This document shows, piece by piece, positions 9,466-19,107 of a stretch of DNA of 61,894 bases; positions within the stretch are counted from its first letter, which is position 1, and every line of letters starts with the position of its first letter. The position numbers were made by a program, and so were the translations under genes. The DNA comes from Gammaproteobacteria bacterium (GTDB lineage Bacteria > Pseudomonadota > Gammaproteobacteria > Pseudomonadales > Azotimanducaceae), in assembly GCA_012269545.1 (NCBI GenBank), contig JAAXKB010000009.1:1-61894 (forward strand). The letters are read 5' to 3'. The notes beneath the pieces were generated by a model that saw only the letters and a list, made by a program, of their open reading frames with translations, had not been told where the DNA came from and did not search any database.

Positions 9466-10203
9466 ATGGCAGGACACAGTAAGTGGGCCAACATCAAGCA
9501 CCGCAAGGCCGCCCAAGATAAAAAACGCGGCAAGCTTTACACCAAACTGATTCGCGAGATCACGGTAGCGGCAAGGTTAGGCGGCGGTGTTGTTGACGAC
9601 AATCCACGCCTGCGGGCAGCGGTGGATAAATCCTTGGGTGCGAATATGCCCAAGGACACAATTGAACGCGCGATCGCACGTGGCGCTGGTGGCGGCGAGG
9701 GCAACGATGTTGAAGAACTTGTATACGAGGGCTATGCCAATGGAGGCGTGGCCATACTTGTCGAGGCGATGACCGACAATCGGAATCGGACTGTTGCGGA
9801 AGTGCGTCATGCCTTCAATAAATACGGTGGCAATCTTGGCACCGATGGCTCGGTAGCCTATCTGTTTACCCGTCAGGGCGTGATCAACTTTGCACCGGGA
9901 GTGGATGAAGAAGCTCTGATGGACATTGCCCTAGAGGCAGGCGCGGAGGATATCGAAGGCGATGATGATGGCGCGATCACGGTGACAACGCCCTGGGAAA
10001 CGTTGAACCACGTGGTCGGCCAACTCGCAGAAGCCGGATACGAACCCGATCACTTTGAAGTGACTATGTTGGCGTCCACCACTAGCCCTTGTGACACCGA
10101 GCAGGCGCGAAAAGTGCTGACTTTGATCGACGTGCTGGAAGATCTAGACGATGTCCAGGAGGTCTACAGCAACGGTGAATTTCCAGACGATGCCTACGAA
10201 TAA
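9466..10203 (+). CDS. yebC: YebC/PmpR-family regulatory protein
   Basis: A 245-residue protein with the family hallmark [21 protein letters not shown] at the N-terminus. Conserved segments [16 protein letters not shown] and [14 protein letters not shown] are also visible. YebC-type proteins act as DNA-binding regulators (PmpR of P. aeruginosa represses quinolone signalling), and recent work on the family points to relief of ribosome stalling. The acidic central part at about residues 140-175 is normal. It lies between aspS and ruvC with a 26-bp gap to ruvC, the usual place. GGGAG lies upstream of the ATG. Confidence 0.95.
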   Translation: MAGHSKWANIKHRKAAQDKKRGKLYTKLIREITVAARLGGGVVDDNPRLRAAVDKSLGANMPKDTIERAIARGAGGGEGNDVEELVYEGYANGGVAILVEAMTDNRNRTVAEVRHAFNKYGGNLGTDGSVAYLFTRQGVINFAPGVDEEALMDIALEAGAEDIEGDDDGAITVTTPWETLNHVVGQLAEAGYEPDHFEVTMLASTTSPCDTEQARKVLTLIDVLEDLDDVQEVYSNGEFPDDAYE

Positions 10204-10229
10204 TCGACTGATTTTGCCGGATTGACCCG

Positions 10230-10721
10230 GTGGAAGGCGCAAATTATCGAATTATTGGCATCGACCCGGGCTCGCGACTGACTGGATATGGCGTGATTGA
10301 GGTTTCTGACCGCAAAGTGCATTACGTCGCCAGTGGCTGCATCAATGCCCAGCAGGGCGAGCTGCCTGAGCGACTGGGCTTAATTTATCGCGGGATAACG
10401 CAAATCATTCGAGATTTCAGCCCGTCGGCGTTCGCCATTGAATCGGTATTCATGGCAAAAAATCCATCCTCTGCCTTAAAACTGGGTCAGGCTCGGGGAG
10501 TCGCGATCGCAGCCGGGGTAGCTCAAGAATTGCCTGTATTTGAATACGCTGCCCGGGAGGTCAAGAAAGCGACTGTGGGTACGGGGCGCGCAAATAAAGA
10601 GCAGGTTGCTCATATGGTTCGTGTTCTGCTCAAACTTCCCGGTATTCCGCAGGCGGATGCCGCGGATGCCCTTGCGATTGCTCTGTGCCACGTCAATACT
10701 GCGGCGATTAGCGAAACATAA
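10230..10721 (+). CDS. ruvC: Holliday-junction resolvase RuvC
   Basis: A 163-residue RNase H-fold endonuclease that cuts Holliday junctions with RuvAB. Catalytic acidic residues can be placed: Asp12 in [14 protein letters not shown], the Glu in [12 protein letters not shown], and two Asp in the C-terminal [12 protein letters not shown]. The start is the GTG at 10230, giving the usual family N-terminus. Length is slightly below E. coli RuvC (173). ruvA starts 16 bases after its stop and ruvB overlaps ruvA, so the three form one unit. Confidence 0.96.
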   Translation: MEGANYRIIGIDPGSRLTGYGVIEVSDRKVHYVASGCINAQQGELPERLGLIYRGITQIIRDFSPSAFAIESVFMAKNPSSALKLGQARGVAIAAGVAQELPVFEYAAREVKKATVGTGRANKEQVAHMVRVLLKLPGIPQADAADALAIALCHVNTAAISET

Positions 10722-10737
10722 ACCAAGGGCATACGCT

Positions 10738-11361
10738 TTGATTGGCAGGCTTACCGGAAATCTCGTCCTGATCGAAGGCAATCAACTGCTTTTGGATGTC
10801 TCAGGGGTAGGATATGAAGTCGAGGTCAGCGCGTCGGTGCTTGCTTCGAGTCCGCAATCGGGCAAATCGCTGACCCTATTTACCCACTTTGTCGTTCGCG
10901 AAGAAGCTCAGCTGCTATTCGGATTCGGTGATCAGCGCGAGCGCGATCTGTTTCGAGCCTACATTCGTATCAACGGCGTGGGACCCAAAATGGCGTTGGC
11001 GCTGATAAGTTCAATCAGCTTGCCCACATTAGTCAATGCGGTACAGTCTAACGAAGTGGGCGTTCTTACCAAGGTGCCGGGAGTAGGCAAAAAAACTGCC
11101 GAGCGTTTAATGGTGGAGCTCAAGTCCCGCCTTGATACGCTGATGCCCGACGGAATGTCCGCCGTAAGTATCGTGGCCGAACCCGGCGACCGCGCAGTTG
11201 GCCGAGAAGCAGAAGACGCGCTAATTGCCCTCGGATATAAGCCTAATCAGGCTGCAGATGCGGTGCAGCAAGCTCTGCGAGCACTGGCGAATGAATCAGG
11301 CGACTTGGGCACAGAGCAACTGGTGACCTGGGTCCTTCGCAGCATGGCAAGGGGTGCTTAA
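10738..11361 (+). CDS. ruvA: Holliday-junction DNA-binding protein RuvA
   Basis: A 207-residue protein that tetramerises on Holliday junctions and recruits RuvB. The N-terminal OB fold starts [20 protein letters not shown]. Two helix-hairpin-helix motifs follow ([18 protein letters not shown] and [19 protein letters not shown]). The C-terminal RuvB-binding domain ([18 protein letters not shown]) is complete. The start is a TTG at 10738, 16 bases after the ruvC stop. A longer frame back to 10540 exists, but it lies inside ruvC in another frame and lacks family similarity. The stop TAA shares its last A with the ruvB ATG at 11361. Confidence 0.95.
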   Translation: MIGRLTGNLVLIEGNQLLLDVSGVGYEVEVSASVLASSPQSGKSLTLFTHFVVREEAQLLFGFGDQRERDLFRAYIRINGVGPKMALALISSISLPTLVNAVQSNEVGVLTKVPGVGKKTAERLMVELKSRLDTLMPDGMSAVSIVAEPGDRAVGREAEDALIALGYKPNQAADAVQQALRALANESGDLGTEQLVTWVLRSMARGA

Positions 11362-12431
11362 TGACTATCGAACCTGATCGCTTCGTATCACCTGCTCCAG
11401 ACGCCAGCGACGCAGGTTACGATCGCGCCCTGCGACCGGTGCGGTTAGATGAGTACATTGGTCAAAGCGCAGTGAAAGAACAGATGTCGATCTTCATTGA
11501 AGCGGCAAAGAAACGCGGTGACGCGTTGGATCACACCCTCATATTCGGCCCGCCCGGGCTGGGCAAAACCACTCTGGCAAATATCATGGCAAGAGAAATG
11601 GGAGCGTCGTTGAAATCGACCTCCGGTCCTGTGTTGGAAAAAGCAGGGGACTTGGCCGCCATGTTGAGCAATTTGGAGTCCGGCGACGTGCTCTTTATTG
11701 ATGAGATCCACCGGCTCAGTCCTGTGGTCGAGGAGATTTTATATCCCGCCATGGAAGACTTTCAGCTGGATATTATGATTGGCGAAGGTCCTGCGGCGCG
11801 CTCTCTAAAGCTGGAGCTGCAGCCCTTTACCTTAGTTGGCGCCACCACTCGTGCGGGTTTGCTTACAAGTCCGCTGCGCGACAGGTTTGGCATTGTGCAG
11901 CGTCTTGAGTTCTACAGCGTTGATGAATTGTCAGAAATCGTTACTCGGTCGGCGCGTAAACTGGATCTTCCAATAGAACCAGAGGGCGCCGCTGAAATAT
12001 CGCATCGTTCGCGGGGCACTCCGCGTATCAGCAACCGTTTGTTGCGGCGTGTGCGAGATGTTGCCGAAGTCAAAGGTGACGGGGTGGTTACTGCGGCGTT
12101 AGCCGACGATGCCTTGAATTTATTAAATGTCGATAAACAGGGCTTTGACGCAATGGATCGCAGGCTTTTACTGGCCATCGTAGATCGGTTTGGTGGAGGT
12201 CCTGTGGGTCTTGACGCGCTAGCAGCTTCGATCAGTGAAGAGCGCGGCACAATAGAAGATGTGCTTGAACCTTATTTGATTCAGCAAGGCTATCTCATGC
12301 GCACTCCTCGAGGGCGCGTGGCAACCGCCAAAACGTATATGCACTTTGGGCTGCCTGTACCAGAGCGAAGCGGCGACACCGTGCAACCAAAACCCGATGG
12401 GCCCCAGCAGTCTATGGACCTCGCAGACTAG
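11361..12431 (+). CDS. ruvB: Holliday-junction branch-migration helicase RuvB
   Basis: A 356-residue AAA+ motor. Visible are the family opener [12 protein letters not shown], Walker [10 protein letters not shown], Walker [10 protein letters not shown], sensor 1 LVGATTRAG and arginine finger region SPLRDRFG. The C-terminal winged helix follows ([21 protein letters not shown]). It drives branch migration of RuvA-bound junctions. The last 20 residues (after FGLPVP) are a low-complexity tail. The ATG overlaps the ruvA stop by one base. Downstream the usual ybgC is missing; tolQ follows 38 bases later. Confidence 0.97.
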   Translation: MTIEPDRFVSPAPDASDAGYDRALRPVRLDEYIGQSAVKEQMSIFIEAAKKRGDALDHTLIFGPPGLGKTTLANIMAREMGASLKSTSGPVLEKAGDLAAMLSNLESGDVLFIDEIHRLSPVVEEILYPAMEDFQLDIMIGEGPAARSLKLELQPFTLVGATTRAGLLTSPLRDRFGIVQRLEFYSVDELSEIVTRSARKLDLPIEPEGAAEISHRSRGTPRISNRLLRRVRDVAEVKGDGVVTAALADDALNLLNVDKQGFDAMDRRLLLAIVDRFGGGPVGLDALAASISEERGTIEDVLEPYLIQQGYLMRTPRGRVATAKTYMHFGLPVPERSGDTVQPKPDGPQQSMDLAD

Positions 12432-12469
12432 TGCTTGATGACCTTTTCGGAAACAGATAGGAACGCTAC

Positions 12470-13165
12470 ATGAATCAACCCTTGTCAGTTTATGAACTCA
12501 TCGCCAACGCCAGCCTGCTGGTTCAAGGGGTCATGGGATTGCTCGTAATTGCATCGGTCGTCAGCTGGATGATGATCCTGCAGCGTTGGAGTTTGCTGCG
12601 CAGAGCTCGGTATGAAATAGACAGTTTTGAAGATCATTTTTGGTCCGGGATCGATTTGCGAAGTCTTTACCAAGAATTGTCGGAAGAAGAGCAGCTGAAC
12701 GGCATTGAAGAAATCTACGTTGCCGGCTTTCGTGAATACACTCGCTTGTCCGAGCAACCGGGAGTTGATGCCGATGCCATCATGCAGGGGGTACAGCGAG
12801 CCATGCGCGTTGCCCTAATGAGAGAGGAGGCGCGGCTTGAGACCCATCTGCCTTTTCTTGCCACCGTTGGTTCCACCAGTCCATACATTGGTCTGTTTGG
12901 TACGGTATGGGGCATTATGAATTCGTTCCGCTCCTTGGCCAACATGACCCAAGCGACTCTGGCGTCAGTAGCCCCAGGTATTTCAGAGGCCTTGATCGCT
13001 ACTGCCATGGGATTGTTCGCGGCCATTCCTGCAGTCATTGGCTACAACCGTTTTTCCGCCAATGTGGACGTTTTGATGAAACGCTATGAAGGTTTTTGCG
13101 ATGAGGTGACGGCGATCTTGCATCGTGCGGCCCATGCGCGCCCAAACACCAGTGAAGACGCTTAG
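12470..13165 (+). CDS. tolQ: Tol-Pal proton channel subunit TolQ
   Basis: A 231-residue MotA/TolQ/ExbB-family membrane protein. The first membrane helix is at about residues 12-35 (ASLLVQGVMGLLVIASVVSWMMIL). A long cytoplasmic loop follows, then two close helices near residues 130-155 and 165-190, containing FLATVGSTSPYIGLFGTVWGIM and the conserved ISEALIATAMGLFAAIPAVI. With TolR it uses the proton gradient to energise TolA, which helps the outer membrane constrict at division. It is followed after two bases by tolR. In pseudomonads and E. coli a ybgC thioesterase gene precedes tolQ; it is absent here. Confidence 0.96.
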   Translation: MNQPLSVYELIANASLLVQGVMGLLVIASVVSWMMILQRWSLLRRARYEIDSFEDHFWSGIDLRSLYQELSEEEQLNGIEEIYVAGFREYTRLSEQPGVDADAIMQGVQRAMRVALMREEARLETHLPFLATVGSTSPYIGLFGTVWGIMNSFRSLANMTQATLASVAPGISEALIATAMGLFAAIPAVIGYNRFSANVDVLMKRYEGFCDEVTAILHRAAHARPNTSEDA

Positions 13166-13167
13166 CC

Positions 13168-13608
13168 ATGAGTCGCCGTAAACCCATGTCCGAAATCAAT
13201 GTGGTTCCCTACATCGATGTGATGCTGGTGTTGCTCGTGATCTTTATGGCGACAGCGCCATTACTGACACAAGGGGTGCAGGTTGATCTGCCCCAAGCGC
13301 CGTCAAAGGCAATTGATACCGAAGAACCGGATCCGTTGGTGGTATCCATGCGCAAAGACGGTGCTCTATTTTTGAATATTGGATTGGCGAGCAGGACGAA
13401 AAAAGAAGAAGACGGCACCCGTGTGACGATATTTTCGCTCAGCGAACAAGCTGGCAAGGTGCTGCGAGCACGCACTGATGTGCCGGTGTACATCAAGGCC
13501 GACGCGTCGCTGCCCTACGGGGATGTGGTCAACGTGATGACGGTTTTACAGCAGGCGGGCGCGAGCGGTGTAGGCTTGATTACTGATCCGCCGGATCTCG
13601 AAGGGTAG
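13168..13608 (+). CDS. tolR: Tol-Pal channel subunit TolR
   Basis: A 146-residue ExbD/TolR protein with one N-terminal membrane helix. The motif SEINVVPYIDVMLVLLVIFM holds the conserved proton-carrying Asp within the helix (YIDVMLVLLVIFM). The periplasmic domain follows with VYIKADASLPYGDVVNVM near the end. It pairs with TolQ at the inner membrane. The gap from tolQ is two bases and to tolA seven, so the genes are surely cotranscribed. Confidence 0.96.
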   Translation: MSRRKPMSEINVVPYIDVMLVLLVIFMATAPLLTQGVQVDLPQAPSKAIDTEEPDPLVVSMRKDGALFLNIGLASRTKKEEDGTRVTIFSLSEQAGKVLRARTDVPVYIKADASLPYGDVVNVMTVLQQAGASGVGLITDPPDLEG

Positions 13609-13615
13609 ATGGCTT

Positions 13616-14347
13616 ATGGCGTCCCTGCGACTTTACGCCTTGCCCCTGTCAGGGGCCTTACTGCTCCACGCGCTGATTGCTTACCTGTTTTTGCAGGGGT
13701 TCGGCAGTGAGGACGACATAGCACAAGTCATTACGCCAACGGTGGTGAATGCCAAATTACTGGTGGTCGATGCACCTTCAACAAAGAAGCCCCCATCTAG
13801 GCCTGCGCCAAAAACGCCCTCGATGACTCCCGCGGCGGCTAAACCGCCGGCGGTCGAGAGGAAACCTGCTGCTGAGCAAAGGCCGCAAGCGACGACAGGC
13901 AGGCAGAGTGCGGCCGAGCTGGAGCGGCAACGTCAAGCTCTGGAAGAGCTGCAGCGACGCGAACGTTTGGCAGCCTTGGGCGAACTCGCGGACGATTCGC
14001 TACAGCGATCGCTAGATGCCGAAGCGCAGCAGATGCGCGAAGGCCAAAACAAGCAACAGGTGCAGACCTATCAGGCCGGCATTTACGATCTTGTGAGGAA
14101 AAACTGGAGCCGGCCGCCAAGCGCACGAAATGGTATGCAGGCACGCTTTGTGGTGGAACTGATACCCACGGGCGAAGTGCTCTCCGTCGCCTTGGTGAAC
14201 AGTTCAGGTAATGGGTCGTTTGACCGTTCAGCTGAGCAGGCGATTCGGCGTGCGCGCCGCTTTGATGTGCCCGAAGACAATCAGCTTTTTGAAGCCAATT
14301 TCCGTCGCTTCTACTTTCTGTTTCGTCCGGAGGATCTGTTACGGTAA
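13616..14347 (+). CDS. tolA: TolA envelope-spanning protein, short form
   Basis: A 243-residue protein. One inner-membrane helix spans about residues 9-28 (LSGALLLHALIAYLFLQGF). A Pro/Lys/Ala-rich linker and a charged helical segment follow (about residues 95-145, rich in Gln, Arg and Glu). The C-terminal domain has the TolA/TonB-type fold (FVVELIPTGEVLSVALVNSSGNGSFD). TolA links TolQR to Pal and TolB across the periplasm. It is shorter than E. coli TolA (about 420) because the helical domain II is reduced. The ATG at 13616 gives the right membrane segment; an ATG at 13609 is in another frame. Confidence 0.93.
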   Translation: MASLRLYALPLSGALLLHALIAYLFLQGFGSEDDIAQVITPTVVNAKLLVVDAPSTKKPPSRPAPKTPSMTPAAAKPPAVERKPAAEQRPQATTGRQSAAELERQRQALEELQRRERLAALGELADDSLQRSLDAEAQQMREGQNKQQVQTYQAGIYDLVRKNWSRPPSARNGMQARFVVELIPTGEVLSVALVNSSGNGSFDRSAEQAIRRARRFDVPEDNQLFEANFRRFYFLFRPEDLLR

Positions 14348-14398
14348 CGCCACGAGAGTCTTTCACAGGCGTCCACACCAACAACTGCAAAACCAATC

Positions 14399-15751
14399 AT
14401 GCCAAAGCCTATATTCCCTTATTTTTTTATCCAGACCCTTCCGCATGTCGTGGTTTTATTGCTGGGCCTCTTAGCGTTCAGTGACAGTCGAGCCGACTTA
14501 GACACAATCATTATCGACCAAGGTGTAGATGATCCAATTCGTATAGCGGTTGTGCCGTTTGCAGTGAGCGAGGACCTTGCAGACATAGATAACCCGGCCA
14601 AATTGATTCGGTTTGATCTGGCTCGAAGCGGTCAATTTGATCCGATTGCACCGGAAGACATGCTGTCCTACCCCAGCACCGAAAATGCGGTTTTTTTCCG
14701 CGATTGGCGGATATTGCAAATGGCCTATCTGGTGATTGGTCAAGCCCAAAGGAACGTGTTCGGCGAGATAGAGGTGTCTTATCAACTGTTTGATGTCGCA
14801 ACCCAAACCCAACTGCAGAGAGCGAGCTTTCGGGTGACGTTCGATCAGTGGCGAGATGTGGGCCACAAAATCGCCGATCTCGTCTACTCGGAAGTCACAG
14901 GTGTTCGCGGTGCTTTCAGCACAAAAATTTTATATGTACTAGCCGAAGATGTGGGTACTGCGCGTGCGACCTACAGCCTGCAGATGGCCGACGTTGACGG
15001 CGAGCGCACTCGCACGCTGTACCGTTCCACTGCACCAATTCTGTCAGCGAGCTGGTCGCCCGATGGCGAGCGCGTGGCCTATGTGTCGTTCGAGACTGGG
15101 CGACCCAGTATTATTTTGCAGGATGTCAGTGGCCCTTACCGTGAGCAACTGACGGGTTTCCGCGGTATTAATGGCTCACCCGTGTTTTCACCGGATGGCA
15201 AGCAGCTGGCCATGGTGCTCTCTCGCAGCGGGGACCCAGAGATATTTGTGATGAACCTGGAGAATAGGAAGCTGCGGCGCATTACACGGCATCCGGCCAT
15301 TGATACCGAGCCTTCTTGGTCGCCGGACGGGAAGTATCTTATCTTCACATCAGATCGTGGCGGCAAGCCACAAATTTACCAGTTAGAGCTGGCAACCAAC
15401 TTTTTGGAAAGATTGACGTTTGTTGGCGATTACAATGCTCGAGCGCGGCTGTTGCCAGACGGCAGGCACTTGGTATTCGTGCATCGCCGCAACGGCGTCT
15501 TTCATATTGCATGGCAGGATTTATTGGAAGATCGTTTGTTAGTGCTTACCGAGTCTGAACTGGATGAGAGTCCCTCTTTGGCGCCAAACGGTGCCATGCT
15601 GATTTATGCCACCCAAGACCAAGACAAAGGCATTCTGGCCGTCGTGTCCGTAGATGGCCGGGTCAAATATCGGCTGCCCTCGTCGGCTGGGGATGTTCGA
15701 GAGCCGTCGTGGTCGCCGTTTCTTCCGGACGTTGTGCGGGCCTCCGAGTAA
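14399..15751 (+). CDS. tolB: Tol-Pal periplasmic beta-propeller TolB
   Basis: A 450-residue exported protein. A signal peptide (hydrophobic stretch PHVVVLLLGLLAFSDSRA) is followed by the N-terminal alpha/beta domain (IRIAVVPFAV) to about residue 170. A six-bladed propeller follows, made of repeated ASWSPDGERVAYVS, SPVFSPDGKQLAMV and EPSWSPDGKYLIF motifs. TolB binds Pal and TolA in the periplasm. The gap from tolA is 51 bases. The repeats are the PD40 type, complete to the end. Confidence 0.96.
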   Translation: MPKPIFPYFFIQTLPHVVVLLLGLLAFSDSRADLDTIIIDQGVDDPIRIAVVPFAVSEDLADIDNPAKLIRFDLARSGQFDPIAPEDMLSYPSTENAVFFRDWRILQMAYLVIGQAQRNVFGEIEVSYQLFDVATQTQLQRASFRVTFDQWRDVGHKIADLVYSEVTGVRGAFSTKILYVLAEDVGTARATYSLQMADVDGERTRTLYRSTAPILSASWSPDGERVAYVSFETGRPSIILQDVSGPYREQLTGFRGINGSPVFSPDGKQLAMVLSRSGDPEIFVMNLENRKLRRITRHPAIDTEPSWSPDGKYLIFTSDRGGKPQIYQLELATNFLERLTFVGDYNARARLLPDGRHLVFVHRRNGVFHIAWQDLLEDRLLVLTESELDESPSLAPNGAMLIYATQDQDKGILAVVSVDGRVKYRLPSSAGDVREPSWSPFLPDVVRASE

Positions 15752-15909
15752 GCCGACAAGCGGGGTCGCTGGTAAATTTTGCTGTCTGAAATACGGACTT
15801 TTCGAGAAATCGAGCATTTTCTCCGTAGGGCCCGATGCAGAGGGGCAAAATTTGGTTAGAATCCCTCGGTGGATTGAGGATTTTTGTTACATCACGTGAG
15901 GAGATTAGG

Positions 15910-16449
15910 ATGCAGATCCAAGAACGAATAAAGCACCTATTGGTCACTATGCTTGGTGCGCTGGTGATTGCAGGTTGCTCGAGCACGGCCACGGAGCCTG
16001 TTGTCGAGGAGCAGCCAGAGATGGAAGCTGTGGAGGTGGTCGAAGTTGTTGAAGCGGTAAAACCGGCTGGCCCCGGTTTCGCGGCAGACAACAGAACGCC
16101 TGTTGATGCTGGCGGCAGCCCGGTGTCGCGTACCTTCTATTTTGACTTTGATCTGGCAGTTGTCAGCCCCGCAGATTTTGCAGCGTTGCAGGTTCACGCA
16201 GAGATTTTGCGTGCGAATCCCGATCGTAAATTGGTTGTTGCAGGACACTGCGATCAGCGGGGTACTCGTGAGTATAACCTTGCGTTAGGGGAGCGCCGTG
16301 CCAAGGCGATCAGAGCGATTCTGGAGGCCAATGGCGCAAGCTCTCGTCAGATTGAAGACATCAGCTATGGCGAGGAAGAGTTGGCAAATCCGGCGAACAA
16401 TGCCCGAGCATGGGCGCAAAACCGTCGCGCAGTGATCTCTTACCGTTAA
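15910..16449 (+). CDS. pal: Peptidoglycan-associated outer-membrane lipoprotein Pal
   Basis: A 179-residue lipoprotein. The lipobox is VIAGC with Cys23 as the lipidated residue. The linker contains an acidic valine repeat (VEVVEVVEAV). The OmpA-like peptidoglycan-binding domain follows with FYFDFDLAVV, VVAGHCDQRGTREYNLALGERRA and NRRAVISY. It ties the outer membrane to peptidoglycan. The ATG at 15910 was chosen because GAGGAGATTAGG precedes it and it gives a proper signal peptide; the frame is open back to 15835 but without family similarity. Confidence 0.95.
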   Translation: MQIQERIKHLLVTMLGALVIAGCSSTATEPVVEEQPEMEAVEVVEVVEAVKPAGPGFAADNRTPVDAGGSPVSRTFYFDFDLAVVSPADFAALQVHAEILRANPDRKLVVAGHCDQRGTREYNLALGERRAKAIRAILEANGASSRQIEDISYGEEELANPANNARAWAQNRRAVISYR

Positions 16450-16468
16450 GAGCACGCAGGATACACAC

Positions 16469-17389
16469 ATGGGCATTCGAGCACGCATCGGCATCTCTTT
16501 TGAGCGCTTGTTTGCCCCTCGTAATGTGGCGTTCTCGGTAGTGTCCTGCAGCGCCCTGATGGGCTTGATCAGTGCCAGTGTCGTGATTGCCGCTGTGCCG
16601 GTGGAAGACTCGTTGTTGCGAGCAGCAGCGGAACTTGATGCGCAAACGTACGGGGTGAACGAAGAGCCGGATCTTTGGACTCCCGCGGGCCAAGAGCGAG
16701 ATGCTGGCACAGCGGCGGTGGGTAACGACCAACCATTGTTCTATCAAATTCAAATGCTGCAGCAAGATCTGCGCGACCTTCGTGGTACCGTGGAAGAACA
16801 GGCCTATCTCATTCAAAACCTGCAGCGAAGTCAGCGCAGTCAGTACATTGATCTGGATCGCCGGGTGGCGGCACTGGCTCCCAATCGGCCCGCACCGGGA
16901 CCGGTACCTGTGCCAAGCGAAGGAGATACTGCTCAAGCGTCGGAATATGTTGAGGGCAGCCAGTCGGCTGCGCCGAGCGTGTCAGTGCCTCAATCCGAGG
17001 CAGATGTTGAGCCAACGACCGAACGAGAGGCATATGCTCAGGCCATCGCGCTGATGCGAAGCAAGCAATTTGATGAATCTACTCAAGCCTTCGAGGCGCT
17101 GATCGTCAAATACCCCAACGGTCAATATACGCCCAATGCGTTCTATTGGTTGGGTGAATTGAATTTAGCCACAGGCCAAACGGAGCCCGCACGGCAAAAT
17201 TTCGTGCAAGTGATTCGCTTGTACCCCGATCATCAGAAAGTACCGGATTCACTCTACAAGCTCGGGGTCCTGTATTTCCAACTGGGGGACGAGGCGGAAT
17301 CACGCCGGTATCTCCAGCGCGTACGAAGCGAATATCCCCAAAGTTCAGCGGGAACCTTAGCAAAGCGTTACCTAGCCGAAATGGAGTAA
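16469..17389 (+). CDS. cpoB: Cell-division coordinator CpoB (YbgF)
   Basis: A 306-residue periplasmic protein. It has a hydrophobic signal segment (CSALMGLISASVVIAAVPVED) and a coiled coil at about residues 90-130 (QIQMLQQDLRDLRGTVEEQ) that trimerises in the family. A Pro/Ser-rich linker follows, then three TPR repeats from about residue 188 (AYAQAIALMRSKQFDESTQAF; PNAFYWLGELNLATGQ; PDSLYKLGVLYFQLGDEAESR). CpoB links Tol-Pal to PBP1B at division. The signal sequence is long; an internal start is possible. It is the last gene of the tol-pal run. Confidence 0.93.
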   Translation: MGIRARIGISFERLFAPRNVAFSVVSCSALMGLISASVVIAAVPVEDSLLRAAAELDAQTYGVNEEPDLWTPAGQERDAGTAAVGNDQPLFYQIQMLQQDLRDLRGTVEEQAYLIQNLQRSQRSQYIDLDRRVAALAPNRPAPGPVPVPSEGDTAQASEYVEGSQSAAPSVSVPQSEADVEPTTEREAYAQAIALMRSKQFDESTQAFEALIVKYPNGQYTPNAFYWLGELNLATGQTEPARQNFVQVIRLYPDHQKVPDSLYKLGVLYFQLGDEAESRRYLQRVRSEYPQSSAGTLAKRYLAEME

Positions 17390-17425
17390 GCAGCCCAATT
17401 ATCCGTTTGGGAAGCACCTAAGTTC

Positions 17426-18070
17426 ATGTCTGACCTGAGAATTACTGAGATCTTTTTGTCTCTTCAGGGCGAAGCCAACACAGTAGGCCGCCCCACGGTA
17501 TTTGTGCGGCTGACCGGTTGCCCACTGCGCTGCCAATATTGTGATAGTGAATACGCTTTTTCTGGCGGCACCATGATGAACCTAGACGACATTACGCAAC
17601 AAGTGCAAGACCTTGGCGTTGCTTATGTAACGGTGACCGGTGGCGAACCCTTGGCTCAGCCCAATGCCATAGCGTTGATGCAGCGCCTGATCGATTTAGG
17701 ACTTTTTGTGTCGCTGGAAACCAGCGGTGCTCTTGGTGTGGAGAAAGTGCCAGCCGCAGTAGTCAAAGTCCTAGATCTGAAGACGCCGGGATCGAACGAA
17801 TCGCATCGGAATCTGTGGACCAATCTGCAGTATCTAACTCCTCAGGATCAAATTAAATTCGTTGTTTGCAATCGTGGTGACTACGATTGGGCGCGCATGC
17901 GCTGCGATGAATATGACTTATACGAACGTGTCAGAGACGTGCTGTTTTCGCCAAGCCATCATGAACTGGCGCCTCGCGATTTAGCGGATTGGATAGTGTC
18001 CGACAGGCTGCCTGTGCGGATGCAGATGCAGATGCACAAACTTCTTTGGGGCGATGTGCCCGGTCACTAG
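17426..18070 (+). CDS. queE: 7-carboxy-7-deazaguanine synthase QueE
   Basis: A 214-residue radical SAM enzyme converting carboxytetrahydropterin to 7-carboxy-7-deazaguanine, the third step of queuosine and preQ0 synthesis. The cluster-binding motif is [14 protein letters not shown] (CX3CX2C). [10 protein letters not shown] is the SAM-binding GGE motif. LETSGALG is a further conserved loop. Its length is typical for the shorter QueE type. It is followed 32 bases later by queC, the next step of the pathway, as in pseudomonads after cpoB. Confidence 0.95.
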   Translation: MSDLRITEIFLSLQGEANTVGRPTVFVRLTGCPLRCQYCDSEYAFSGGTMMNLDDITQQVQDLGVAYVTVTGGEPLAQPNAIALMQRLIDLGLFVSLETSGALGVEKVPAAVVKVLDLKTPGSNESHRNLWTNLQYLTPQDQIKFVVCNRGDYDWARMRCDEYDLYERVRDVLFSPSHHELAPRDLADWIVSDRLPVRMQMQMHKLLWGDVPGH

Positions 18071-18102
18071 ACACAACCCTAGTCAGGCAATCACAGAGCA
18101 TT

Positions 18103-18789
18103 ATGAAAAAAGCAGTTATTCTGGTTTCCGGCGGTCTGGATTCCGCCACGGTACTAGCCATCGCGCAAGCGGCGGGCTATGCCTGCTATGCGGTTAGCTT
18201 TGATTACGGGCAGCGTCACAGGGCAGAACTTGAAGCGGCCCGACAGGTTGCAAAAAGGGCCGCCGTGGTTGAACACCGCATCGTGTCCATCGATCTGAGC
18301 CAGTTTGGAGGCTCGGCGCTAACGGATGAGTCCATTGATGTGCCTGAAGCCAATGCCAGTCAGGACGATATTCCGGTTACTTACGTGCCAGCCCGCAACA
18401 CGGTTTTTCTGTCTCTTGCCCTGGCCTGGAGTGAGGTGTTGGGCGCCTGCGATATCTTTGTTGGTGTTAATGCTGTGGACTATTCAGGATATCCGGACTG
18501 TCGCCCGGAATTCGTTGAGTCCTATGAACGGATGGCCAATCTTGCGACCCGAGCGGGGGTAGAAGAGCAAAAGCTGACAGTACACGCACCGTTAATCGAT
18601 CTGACCAAGGCTCAGATCATTCAGCAGGGCGCTGCCCTGGGCGTGGACTATTCGTTGACGGTATCCTGTTATCAAGCCGATGATCAGGGTGCTGCCTGCG
18701 GAAGGTGCGAGTCTTGTTTCCTGCGCAAAGAAGGGTTCGCCGGTGCCGGCGTTCCTGACCCAACTCGTTACGCGAATACAGCGCCTTAA
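18103..18789 (+). CDS. queC: 7-cyano-7-deazaguanine synthase QueC
   Basis: A 228-residue ATP-dependent enzyme forming preQ0 from 7-carboxy-7-deazaguanine and ammonia. It opens with the PP-loop [26 protein letters not shown] and [17 protein letters not shown] are conserved. Four zinc-binding cysteines near the C-terminus lie in [19 protein letters not shown]. The ATG at 18103 is used because it gives the exact family N-terminus [11 protein letters not shown]; the frame is open further upstream, inside queE. The tRNA-Lys gene follows. Confidence 0.96.
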   Translation: MKKAVILVSGGLDSATVLAIAQAAGYACYAVSFDYGQRHRAELEAARQVAKRAAVVEHRIVSIDLSQFGGSALTDESIDVPEANASQDDIPVTYVPARNTVFLSLALAWSEVLGACDIFVGVNAVDYSGYPDCRPEFVESYERMANLATRAGVEEQKLTVHAPLIDLTKAQIIQQGAALGVDYSLTVSCYQADDQGAACGRCESCFLRKEGFAGAGVPDPTRYANTAP

Positions 18790-18793
18790 ACCC

Positions 18794-18822
18794 TTGTTTC
18801 ACCCTGCGCGGGTGACTACAAT
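18794..18822 (+). promoter_or_regulatory. Sigma-70 promoter of tRNA-Lys
   Basis: TTGTTT at 18794-18799 and TACAAT at 18817-18822 are separated by exactly 17 bases. A GC-rich discriminator (GCGCTCCGC) follows, the feature tied to stringent control of stable RNA promoters. It lies between the queC stop and the tRNA, about 32 bases before the mature 5' end. Confidence 0.75.
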
Positions 18823-18854
18823 GCGCTCCGCTTTCGAGTCTCTTTAGAGTCCAA

Positions 18855-18930
18855 GGGTCGTTAGCTCAGCTGGTAGAGCACCGGGCTTTTAACCCGTTGG
18901 TCCTGGGTTCGAATCCCAGACGACCCACCA
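18855..18930 (+). tRNA. tRNA-Lys (anticodon UUU)
   Basis: A 76-base tRNA with encoded CCA. The acceptor stem is GGGTCGT paired with ACGACCC. The D-loop TTAGCTCAGCTGGTAGAGC is standard. The anticodon loop CTTTTAA has TTT at 18888-18890. The T-arm is CTGGGTTCGAATCCCAG. The closing pair of the anticodon stem (27-43) is C and T, unpaired; the other four pairs are good. It sits after queC, as in pseudomonads, where from memory this tRNA-Lys is an attachment site for integrative elements. Confidence 0.97.
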
Positions 18931-19107
18931 TTACCGAAGGCCTTACCAGATTACGATTCAGGGCGAGAAGGTTGTTTCAAAACCCGGAATGTCTCTTGCT
19001 TTTTTCATTCTCTGGGACGCATCGCAGTGCGTTGCCAACAGGCTGTCGGTTCAACAAGCGCTTAATGGGCCTTTTTTGTTTAAGCAACGCGATTAAGTGA
19101 ACTGGAG

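Noticed and set aside
17989-18102. Earlier start for queC
   Set aside because: The first 38 codons lie in queE and precede the exact family start [11 protein letters not shown].
18931-19107. Tail of an integrated element or second tRNA after tRNA-Lys
   Set aside because: No tRNA fold, integrase fragment or repeat of the tRNA 3' end was found by eye in this gap.
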